Below are positions 1-6,532 of a stretch of 34,732 nucleotides of DNA, piece after piece. The position numbers and the translations under genes are program-made. Where the stretch lies: contig JACZJT010000019.1 of assembly GCA_014860445.1 (NCBI GenBank), forward strand, positions 1 through 34,732. The letters are read 5' to 3'. This stretch comes from Burkholderiales bacterium. GTDB taxonomy: Bacteria > Pseudomonadota > Gammaproteobacteria > Burkholderiales > SG8-39. How positions within the stretch are numbered: the stretch's first letter is position 1; each line of letters begins with the position of its first letter. The notes under the pieces are model-generated. The model worked only from the letters and a program-made list of their open reading frames with translations, was not told the origin of the DNA and made no database searches.

Positions 1-692
1 GCCGTGACGCTGCCCGCGCCCGCCGCCGGCGGCACGACCGCGCGCGCCTGCGGCGCAAGCGCCTCGCCGCTGCCCGCGAACATTTTTTCCACATGGCGGT
101 TGAGATAAAAACGCAGCAGCCGGTCCGGGATGCTCGTGCCCTTGCCGGCGGCTTCGGCGTACCACTGGCGTATGCTCGCTTCGCCGTAAAGCAGATCTAC
201 CGGACATTCAATGCACACCGGACCCGGCACGCCGGAACGCGCCACGGCGAAGGCTTCTTCCACCGCCGGCCCCAGTTCGCGCACGCGGCGAATCTTGATG
301 AATCGTTTGACGTGCGGCGCTATCAGCGGGCGCTGGTCGATGTCCTGCAGCGCGCCGCGCCCCTGCAGCGCCGTGGGCGCCGCCCCGCCGAACAGCACGA
401 TGGGCGATTGCGCAAGCTGCGCGTTCTTGAGCGCGGTAATGGTATTGCTCAAACCCGGGCCGGCCGTCACCGCGGCTACGCCCGGAACCCCGGTCAGGCG
501 CGCCACGGCGTCGGCGGCAAACACCGCCGTTGCTTCGTCGCGCACGTCGATGATGCGGATGCCGCGCGCCTTGGACGCGGTGAGTATGGGCGAGATGTGA
601 CCGCCGCAGAGCGTAAACACGAAGCGCACCCCATGCGCCGCAAGCGCGGCGCCGACCCGGTCGCCTCCGTGCATGGCAATCGGTTCCGTCAT
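1..692 (-). CDS. ThDP-dependent lyase, ILVBL/HACL2-like (3' end missing)
   Basis: N-terminal 230 residues of a thiamine-diphosphate enzyme of the acetolactate synthase superfamily; the gene runs off the left edge. Visible: the ThDP-activating Glu at about residue 53 ([18 protein letters not shown]), the following [14 protein letters not shown] segment, and [19 protein letters not shown]. The GALQDIDQ block and the later [14 protein letters not shown] stretch resemble eukaryotic ILVBL (HACL2), a 2-hydroxyacyl-CoA lyase, more than biosynthetic IlvB; this is a comparison from memory. The cofactor-binding C-terminal domain (GDG motif) is outside the window. The ATG abuts the stop of the upstream acyl-CoA ligase, and its ribosome site (AGGGGAAAAG) lies inside the ligase's last codons, so the two are co-transcribed and probably translationally coupled. 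Alternatives are oxalyl-CoA decarboxylase-like or acetolactate synthase-like activity. The family is certain; the substrate is inferred. Confidence 0.85.
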   Translation of the reverse strand, partial: MTEPIAMHGGDRVGAALAAHGVRFVFTLCGGHISPILTASKARGIRIIDVRDEATAVFAADAVARLTGVPGVAAVTAGPGLSNTITALKNAQLAQSPIVLFGGAAPTALQGRGALQDIDQRPLIAPHVKRFIKIRRVRELGPAVEEAFAVARSGVPGPVCIECPVDLLYGEASIRQWYAEAAGKGTSIPDRLLRFYLNRHVEKMFAGSGEALAPQARAVVPPAAGAGSVT

Positions 693-2402
693 CTAGCTTT
701 TCCCCTGTTCACCTTGTTTGGCCGTGTATTCCTGCACCAGAACCTTATAGTCGATCTTGCCCACGCGCGTCTTCGGCAGTTCGGCGCAAAACTCGATTTC
801 GCGCGGGCACGACCATTTGATCAACTGTGCGCGGCAGTGCTCGATGAGCGCGCGTTCGGTATCCGCATTGGCCAGCGCCGCGTTCTTCAACACGACGAAG
901 GCCTGCACGCGCTCCACCTGCGACACATCGGGCACGCCGGCCACGCAGGCCTCCGCCACCAGCGGATGCTGGTAGAGCACGGCTTCAACCTGCGCCGGGT
1001 AGACGTTGAATCCCGATGACTTGATCATGCGTTTCAGGCGCACGGTGAAATAGAAAAATCCATCCGCATCCATTTTGCCGAGATCGCCGGTGTGCAGCCA
1101 GGTGCGGCCGTCGGCGTGCGTCCGCAACGTTTCGCGCGTTGCTTCGGCATCGTCTAGGTATCCGATCATGACCGCCGGTCCGGCGACGCAGATCTCGCCT
1201 TCCTCACCCGGCACAAGCGGCTCCTCGGTTCCAACGCGGCAAATCTTGGCGACCATGTCCGGGAAGGGAATGCCGATCGAGCCCTCGCGGTACTCATCGA
1301 GCGGCGTCGCCATGATCGCGGTGACCGCTTCGGTGAGGCCGTAACCTTCGAGCAATTTGACGCGACCGCCGCGCGCCGTCACCAGTTTCTCGAAACGCTC
1401 CTTCACCGGACGCGGCAGCGTATCGGCGCCGGAAAAAGTGGCGCTCAAACACGACAGATCGGCTTTTGCTAGCGAGGGATCGCGGGAAAGCGCGTCGTAC
1501 AGCGTGGGCACGCCCACGAGCAGATTGGGTCGCTTGGTGCGCAGCAGCTTCGCCACCACTTCGGCGCTGAACATCGGCACCAGGATGGATTTGCCGCCGG
1601 CCATGAACGCAGCGTTCACACACACACCCAGACCGAAGCCGTGAAAAATCGGCAGGATCGCGAGTATCGAATGGCCCTGCGCCATTTCACCCCAGGCTGC
1701 CGCCTGCATGCCCTCGGCGATGAAATTACGGTTCGACAGCACGATGCCCTTGGGCACGCCGGTGGTGCCGCCGGAAAACAGAATCGCTGCGGGGTCGTGC
1801 GTGGTCGCGCCGCTGCGCGGCACCGACGGATGCGCTGCCGCCATCAGATCGGACCACCAACGCACGCGCGCATCGGCCGGAACGCCGGGAATCTTGCGTC
1901 CCTTGGTCAGCCAGAAGCCGAATTTCTTGAGCGGCGAAAGATAGTCGGGAATGCGCGCCAGAATCAGCGTTTGCAGCGGCCGCCTGGGCTTGACCGCGGC
2001 GAAACGCGCGTAGAACGCATCCAGCGTCAAAGCAATGCGCGCGCCGCTGGCGTTGAGGTAGTGCTCGATTTCCGGCGCAGTCGACAGCGGATGGATCAAG
2101 GCGGGCAGCGCGCCGAGTTTGTTGGCCGCGTAGAACGCGATCACGCCCTGCGGTGACGTCGGCATCGAAATCAGGATGCGCTCGCCCGCCGAGAGGCCGA
2201 GCGCGGCCAGCGCGTTCGCACAAGCGTCTATCGATGCAAGGAACGTGCGATAGGTCGAAGTCGTGTCGAGGAAATCCCAGGCGATCTCATCGGGCACGCG
2301 CGCAGCGGTGGCCGCCACTGCCTGGTACAAGGTGATCTCGGGATAGCTCAAGCTGTGCGGCACCTTGCCGTAGTAGCGCAGCCAGGGACGAGTTTCGGTC
2401 AT
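693..2402 (-). CDS. Acyl-CoA synthetase (class I adenylate-forming ligase)
   Basis: 569-residue ATP-dependent acyl-CoA ligase: acid + ATP + CoA gives acyl-CoA + AMP + PPi. Visible motifs in order: the phosphate-binding loop FSGGTTGVPKG near residue 207, YGLTEA near 352, the HTGDLGKMDADGFFYF hinge segment near 437, KRMIKSSGFNVYPAQVE after it, and a C-terminal catalytic Lys in KTRVGK near 543. The reading frame is open for 20 further codons (to 2462), but that leader is Arg-rich, so I prefer the ATG at 2402 giving MTETRPWLRYYG. It directly precedes, with no gap, a ThDP lyase of HACL2 type. Such a pair would fit activation of a 2-hydroxy or other carboxylic acid and cleavage of its CoA ester. 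Chain length cannot be told. It diverges from the SulP transporter gene. Confidence 0.92.
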   Translation of the reverse strand: MTETRPWLRYYGKVPHSLSYPEITLYQAVAATAARVPDEIAWDFLDTTSTYRTFLASIDACANALAALGLSAGERILISMPTSPQGVIAFYAANKLGALPALIHPLSTAPEIEHYLNASGARIALTLDAFYARFAAVKPRRPLQTLILARIPDYLSPLKKFGFWLTKGRKIPGVPADARVRWWSDLMAAAHPSVPRSGATTHDPAAILFSGGTTGVPKGIVLSNRNFIAEGMQAAAWGEMAQGHSILAILPIFHGFGLGVCVNAAFMAGGKSILVPMFSAEVVAKLLRTKRPNLLVGVPTLYDALSRDPSLAKADLSCLSATFSGADTLPRPVKERFEKLVTARGGRVKLLEGYGLTEAVTAIMATPLDEYREGSIGIPFPDMVAKICRVGTEEPLVPGEEGEICVAGPAVMIGYLDDAEATRETLRTHADGRTWLHTGDLGKMDADGFFYFTVRLKRMIKSSGFNVYPAQVEAVLYQHPLVAEACVAGVPDVSQVERVQAFVVLKNAALANADTERALIEHCRAQLIKWSCPREIEFCAELPKTRVGKIDYKVLVQEYTAKQGEQGKS

Positions 2403-2578
2403 CGAAGTCTCAAGCGCAGATTGAAATCGGGCGTGCGGTCGGCGCCGTCGGTTACGAAGCATTGCCGCGACCCAATCCTACACCCGGCACGGCGCCCGGG
2501 ATAGCCGACGCGCTCGCGCCGATTTCGCTGCAATCGAGCGCGGCCTGATCTATGATCGTGGTGTTTCGGCAAGAAGGG

Positions 2579-2592
2579 TTGATGTTAATCAA
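2579..2592. promoter_or_regulatory. FNR/ANR-type binding site upstream of the SulP gene
   Basis: TTGATGTTAATCAA is a perfect match to the FNR-family consensus TTGAT-N4-ATCAA. Its centre is about 64 bp before the GTG start at 2650. If it acts as a class II activator site (centre at -41.5), transcription would begin near 2627 and leave a leader of about 23 nt. A weak -10 candidate (GAGACT) sits at 2615-2620. It could equally act on the leftward ligase operon. The site match is seen; the function is inferred. Confidence 0.6.
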
Positions 2593-2649
2593 AGCACCCG
2601 ACTTGATTCCGTTCGAGACTGTTTTCTCAATTCGACAGGCACGTCCACC

Positions 2650-4848
2650 GTGAACGTAGCGAAATCCGAAAACCTGGCAGGTGACCTGTGGGGCGGCCTC
2701 GCGGCGATGCTGGTCGCGCTGCCTTCGGCGATCGCATTCGGCGTCACCATTTATGCTTCCCTGGGCGGATCCTTCGCGGCGTACGGCGCATTGGCCGGCA
2801 TCCTTGGCACCACCGCCCTCGGCCTCGTCGCTTCACTCGCCGGCGGCACCAAGCGGCTGATCACCGCGCCCTGCGCGCCGGCGGCGGCCGTGCTCTCGGC
2901 CTTTGTCATCCGGCAGGTCGCGCAGGGAACTCCGGATACGACAGTCCTTCTGCTACTCGTCGTCCTGGCACTGATGACCGGTGTGCTGCAGATGATATTC
3001 GGCTTCGTCGGACTGGGGGGGCTGATCAAGTACATGCCTTACCCGGTGGTCAGCGGCTATCTTTCAGGCGTCGGCCTGATCATCATCGGCAGCCAGGTAC
3101 CCAAGTTCCTCGGCGCGACGACCGGCGCGACGATCTGGCACGCGCTTGCGACACCGGCGACGTGGCTTTGGCAAAGCATCGTCATCGGCATCGTCACCAT
3201 CGCCGTGATGTTGCTGGCACCGCGGGTGACCAAGGCCGTGCCGGCCGCCATCCTGGCACTGTTGGCGGGGACCGCTGCCTATTTCGGCTTGTCGCTCGTC
3301 AACCCCGCGATGCTCGTGCTGGACAATAATCCGCTGGTGATCGGCGCGATGGGCGGCAGCGGCGGCGGCTTCACCGAGGGGATGACCGCGCGCTGGCTGG
3401 GCGTGCAAGGCATGAGCCTGGGCGACATCAGGAATCTGCTGGTGCCGGCCCTGACACTGGCAGTGTTGCTGTCCATCGATACGCTGAAGACCTGCGTCGT
3501 ACTGGACGCGCTGACGCGTTCGCGCCACGACTCGAACCGCGAACTGATCGGCCAGGGTTTGGGAAACATCACTGCCGGCCTGATCGGCGGCATGCCCGGC
3601 GCCGGCCAGATGGGCGCCACCATGGTCAATATGTCCAGCGGCGCCGTCAGCCGCATGTCCGGCGTGATAGAAGGCGTACTGGCGCTGATCGCCTTCCTCC
3701 TGCTCGGCAATCTGATCGCCTGGGTTCCGGTTGCGTCGCTGGCGGCCATTCTGATCGTCGTCGGTGCACGCATGATCGACCGCCACAGTTTCCAGTTCCT
3801 CAAGTCCAGGACCACGATCTTCGATTTCCTCGTCATTCTCGCCGTGGTCACGGTCGCGCTCACGGTCGGCCTGATCCCGGCATCCGGAACCGGCGTGCTG
3901 CTGGCGATCGTCCTGTTCATCCGCGAACAGATCGGCGGCAAGATCGTGCGGCGCAAAGTCTACGGCAACCAGTCGTTTTCCAAGCAGATCCGCCTGCAGG
4001 AAGACATGACGATACTCGAGCAGCGCGGTGACCAGGCGGTAATCTTCGAATTGCAGGGCAGCCTGTTTTTCGGCACCGCCAACCAGCTGTACACGAGCCT
4101 CGAGCCCGAGATCAAGACGCGCAAGTACATCCTGCTAGACATGGGGCGCGTGCAGACCATCGATCTGACCGCGGCGCATATGCTGGAACAGATTCGCGAC
4201 ATGATGGCCGAAAAGAACGGCTTTCTCGTGTTCGCAAAGTTACCGCACAACCTGCCTTCCGGACGCGACATGCAGCAATACATCGACCAGATGGGCCTCG
4301 CGCCGTACAAGAGCGCGGCAAGAATCTTCGACGACCTCGACGCCGCACAGGAGTGGGTCGAGAATCGAATCATCAAGGACGCAGCGCTCGAGCGCGCCGA
4401 AGAAAAGCTGCTCGATCTGAACGAACTCGGGCTGTTCAAGGGGCGCAAGGAGGAAACTCTCGCGGCACTCGAACTGCGCCTGGAAAAGCGCGCCTTCAAG
4501 GCCGGCGAAAAAGTATTCACCCGCGGCGATGCGGGCGATGAGTTGTTCCTGATCCGCAAGGGATTCGTGCGCATCATGCTCACGCTTGCCGGCGGCAAGA
4601 CCCACCATGTCAGCAGCTTCGGCCGCGGCGACTTTTTCGGTGAAATGGCCTTCCTTGACGGCGAAACCCGCTCCGCCGATGCCATCGCCTTCACCGACGT
4701 CGAGCTTTATGTTCTTTCGCGCAAGACCTTCGATGCGTTCGCCGACGAGCATAAGAAAGCCTCCCTGAAACTGATGGAAGGCCTCGCCAGCATGCTGGCG
4801 AGCCGCCTGCGCTACGCCAATACGGAGTTGCGCGCGCTGCAGTCCTAG
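2650..4848 (+). CDS. SulP family anion transporter with STAS and cyclic-nucleotide-binding domains
   Basis: 732-residue SulP/SLC26-type inner-membrane transporter, probably for sulfate, bicarbonate or another inorganic or dicarboxylic anion. Residues about 10-425 are a run of hydrophobic helices beginning LAGDLWGGLAAMLVALPSA, the SulP signature region with Ala/Pro-rich helices. Residues about 453-565 are a STAS domain (VIFELQGSLFFGTAN, LLDMGRVQTIDLTAAHML). Residues about 593-720 are a cNMP-binding domain with the phosphate cassette FGEMAFLDGETRSADA, where Glu and Arg are kept. This is longer than the usual 500-600 residues because of the C-terminal sensor. The start is GTG with a weak ribosome site; no better in-frame start is seen. 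The architecture suggests transport gated by cAMP, c-di-AMP or another nucleotide, which is inference. The transported ion is not determinable. Confidence 0.93.
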   Translation: MNVAKSENLAGDLWGGLAAMLVALPSAIAFGVTIYASLGGSFAAYGALAGILGTTALGLVASLAGGTKRLITAPCAPAAAVLSAFVIRQVAQGTPDTTVLLLLVVLALMTGVLQMIFGFVGLGGLIKYMPYPVVSGYLSGVGLIIIGSQVPKFLGATTGATIWHALATPATWLWQSIVIGIVTIAVMLLAPRVTKAVPAAILALLAGTAAYFGLSLVNPAMLVLDNNPLVIGAMGGSGGGFTEGMTARWLGVQGMSLGDIRNLLVPALTLAVLLSIDTLKTCVVLDALTRSRHDSNRELIGQGLGNITAGLIGGMPGAGQMGATMVNMSSGAVSRMSGVIEGVLALIAFLLLGNLIAWVPVASLAAILIVVGARMIDRHSFQFLKSRTTIFDFLVILAVVTVALTVGLIPASGTGVLLAIVLFIREQIGGKIVRRKVYGNQSFSKQIRLQEDMTILEQRGDQAVIFELQGSLFFGTANQLYTSLEPEIKTRKYILLDMGRVQTIDLTAAHMLEQIRDMMAEKNGFLVFAKLPHNLPSGRDMQQYIDQMGLAPYKSAARIFDDLDAAQEWVENRIIKDAALERAEEKLLDLNELGLFKGRKEETLAALELRLEKRAFKAGEKVFTRGDAGDELFLIRKGFVRIMLTLAGGKTHHVSSFGRGDFFGEMAFLDGETRSADAIAFTDVELYVLSRKTFDAFADEHKKASLKLMEGLASMLASRLRYANTELRALQS

Positions 4849-4853
4849 CAATA

Positions 4854-4871
4854 CGCCGGCGCTACCCGGCG
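4854..4871. terminator. Weak hairpin after the SulP gene
   Basis: CGCCGG-CGCTAC-CCGGCG forms a 6-bp GC stem just after the SulP stop codon. No T-tract follows, so it may be a weak or Rho-assisted end, or chance. Confidence 0.2.
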
Positions 4872-5051
4872 CGAACCCGTCTGGCGGGAATCCTGTCGCG
4901 ATGCAGCAACAGTTTCAGCGGGGGTGCCGATAAAAATGTTTCATGACACCCGCGTAAGCAGCAGGTACCATGGCTCCAGCAATCAGCAGGACATTGCGAA
5001 AAAGCACTGCGCGCAGACGCAGATACTTCAAACCACTGAAGGAGGCTACCC

Positions 5052-5540
5052 ATGCAGTCTACTATCCAAGCTCGTCCCGTTAACGGCGTCCAACGCTACG
5101 CCGCCGCCCTGACCCTGGGCCTCGCCCTGGCGATTTCCGTGTCCGGTTGTGCGACGAGCGGCGGAAAAGCAATGTCCGGTGACTCCACGGCGAACATGAA
5201 GGAAAAAGTGGTATTTCAGGTAAGCGATGCCAGTCCGAAAAGCTGGAACCTCGCACTGAACAATATCAAGAACGTGCAGCAAGCCCTGGGCAAAGACAAG
5301 GTCGACGTCGAACTCGTTGTCTATGGTCCGGGAATCGGCATGCTCAAGGCCGAGTCCACCGCAGGCAACCGGGTCAACGACGCCGTTGCCGCAGGCGTGA
5401 AAGTCGTCGCTTGCGAAAACACCATGCACAACATGAAACTGACCAAAGCGGACATGTTATCCAGCGTAGGCTACGTTCCGGGCGGCGTAATCGAACTGAT
5501 GCAAAAGCAGAAAGAAGGCTACGCCTACATCAAGCCGTAG
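5052..5540 (+). CDS. DsrE/DsrF-like lipoprotein
   Basis: 162-residue DsrE-superfamily protein exported as a lipoprotein. The N-terminus has basic residues, a hydrophobic stretch and a lipobox ending VSGC at Cys33. The mature part has the DsrE fold pattern: VVFQVSDASPKSWNLALNNIKNVQQAL, then VELVVYGPGIGML, and the conserved Cys121 in VVACENTM. DsrE/TusD relatives carry persulfide on this Cys, so a role in thiol or sulfur handling in the periplasm is plausible but unproven. A strong ribosome site (AAGGAGG) is followed by ATG with 7-8 nt spacing. It lies between a SulP anion transporter and a DUF302 gene, possibly a small sulfur or redox-stress neighbourhood. Confidence 0.85.
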   Translation: MQSTIQARPVNGVQRYAAALTLGLALAISVSGCATSGGKAMSGDSTANMKEKVVFQVSDASPKSWNLALNNIKNVQQALGKDKVDVELVVYGPGIGMLKAESTAGNRVNDAVAAGVKVVACENTMHNMKLTKADMLSSVGYVPGGVIELMQKQKEGYAYIKP

Positions 5541-5551
5541 TCCTGCCTGGC

Positions 5552-5577
5552 GCCGGGCGATGATCGATCCGCCCGGC
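5552..5577 (+). terminator. Hairpin after the DsrE-like gene
   Basis: GCCGGGCG and CGCCCGGC form a perfect 8-bp stem with a 10-nt loop, starting 12 nt after the stop codon. No clear T-run follows, so it may be an imperfect terminator or an mRNA-stabilising hairpin between this gene and the DUF302 gene. Confidence 0.35.
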
Positions 5578-5697
5578 CCGCTCTCCATTGCGCGTATTGT
5601 GCCGCAGCCGCGAGGAGCCGCGGCGCGCCGATGCGTGCTTGCTTTACACGGCGCACGAGCCTACGCTTTCTGCGTTGCCCCATCACTGGAGATCGTC

Positions 5698-6138
5698 ATG
5701 ATGCGTCTTTTCGCTGGCTTGTTCGGATTGTTGCTGGCGCTGTCCGCCGTAGCGGACGATGGAGTGATCGTCGTCACAGCGAACGGCAAATTCGCCGACG
5801 TAAGGGGCGACCTCGTCGTGGCGATCGAACAGCGCGGCCTCGTGATCAACACCACCGCGCATGTCGGCGACATGCTCGAGCGAACCGGCCGCGACCTGGG
5901 AAACGCGAAGCGCATCTACGATCAGGCGGAAGTCATCGAATTCTGCAGCGCGACGGTTTCGCGCGCGATGATGGAAGCCGATCCGCTGAACCTGGTGTAC
6001 TGCCCGTACACCATTGCCGTCTACACACTGCCCGGGAAGCCCGGCGTAGTGTATCTCGCCCACCGGAAATATCCATCGACTGATGCCTTGAAACCGGTAG
6101 ACAAGCTCATATCGGGCATTATTGCAGACGCCAAATGA
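5698..6138 (+). CDS. DUF302 family periplasmic protein
   Basis: 146-residue secreted protein. The first 20 residues (MMRLFAGLFGLLLALSAVAD) form a signal peptide cleaved near AVA-DD. The mature part shows the DUF302 pattern: a segment around FCSATVSRAMMEADPLNLVYCPYTIAVYTL followed by VVYLAHRKYP. DUF302 proteins are small alpha/beta domains of unknown function, often next to sulfur- or metal-related genes. The open frame extends to 5560, but the sequence before 5698 does not look like protein and would bury the signal peptide. The chosen ATG has GGAG 6 nt upstream; the ATG at 5701 is equally possible. Two Cys (in FCSA and VYCPY) could form a disulfide. Confidence 0.8.
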   Translation: MMRLFAGLFGLLLALSAVADDGVIVVTANGKFADVRGDLVVAIEQRGLVINTTAHVGDMLERTGRDLGNAKRIYDQAEVIEFCSATVSRAMMEADPLNLVYCPYTIAVYTLPGKPGVVYLAHRKYPSTDALKPVDKLISGIIADAK

Positions 6139-6277
6139 GGGCGCGTACCAAGTGAAGGTGTAAGCCCCGCACACGATGCTTTCCCGTGACGACACGATTC
6201 TTGCCCGGCCGTCACCGCAGAGATAACATCGCAATCCGGATGCCTCGTCCGTTCTCAGAACGCCACACACGCGGGAA

Positions 6278-6293
6278 TGTGACAATAGTCAAA
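6278..6293. promoter_or_regulatory. Crp/Fnr-like site
   Basis: TGTGACAATAGTCAAA matches the CRP palindrome TGTGA-N6-TCACA at 9 of 10 positions. Read as TTGAC-N4-GTCAC on the other strand, it also resembles a degenerate FNR box. It lies about 250 bp before the ATPase gene and 140 bp after the DUF302 gene. Function is inferred only. Confidence 0.35.
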
Positions 6294-6324
6294 GCTTGTA
6301 GCGCGTCAAGGGCGTAAGATGCTT

Positions 6325-6344
6325 AACGCGCGAAAACGCGTTTT
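6325..6344 (+). terminator. Possible intrinsic terminator
   Basis: AACGCG-CGAAAA-CGCGTT forms a 6-bp stem. The last two stem bases plus the next two give TTTT, then CAATTC. It could end the transcript from the DsrE/DUF302 genes, though it is 186 nt beyond the DUF302 stop. Confidence 0.3.
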
Positions 6345-6532
6345 CAATTCAACATTGCCCGCGCAGATATCGGGACACCGCAAACCCCTGCGGCACAGGC
6401 CGCAGGAAATTTCGCAATTGGAAGAACAAGGGACGCCGCAATCGTGCAAGACGGATCGACAAACGCAGCATTGCAAGCGCTGCGCCGCCGCGTTACGACC
6501 CACGGACCCCGCCCGCAGGGCATGAGGTCGCG

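Larger units (their letters stand above)
6139..6532. other. Intergenic region before the GspE-like ATPase gene
   Basis: 394 bp without a convincing gene. It holds a Crp/Fnr-like half-palindrome (6278-6293) and a hairpin followed by four T (6325-6344). A 68-codon open frame at 6319-6525 starts with ATG but has no good ribosome site and no recognisable protein character. The stretch is somewhat less GC-rich around 6285-6360. Confidence 0.6.

Noticed and set aside
93-1019. 308-codon plus-strand frame at the left edge
   Set aside because: It lies opposite the ThDP lyase and the ligase C-terminus. Composition (Arg/His-rich) marks it as a shadow.
6319-6525. 68-codon plus-strand frame before the ATPase gene
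   Set aside because: No ribosome site, no domain, odd composition; it overlaps a hairpin at its start.
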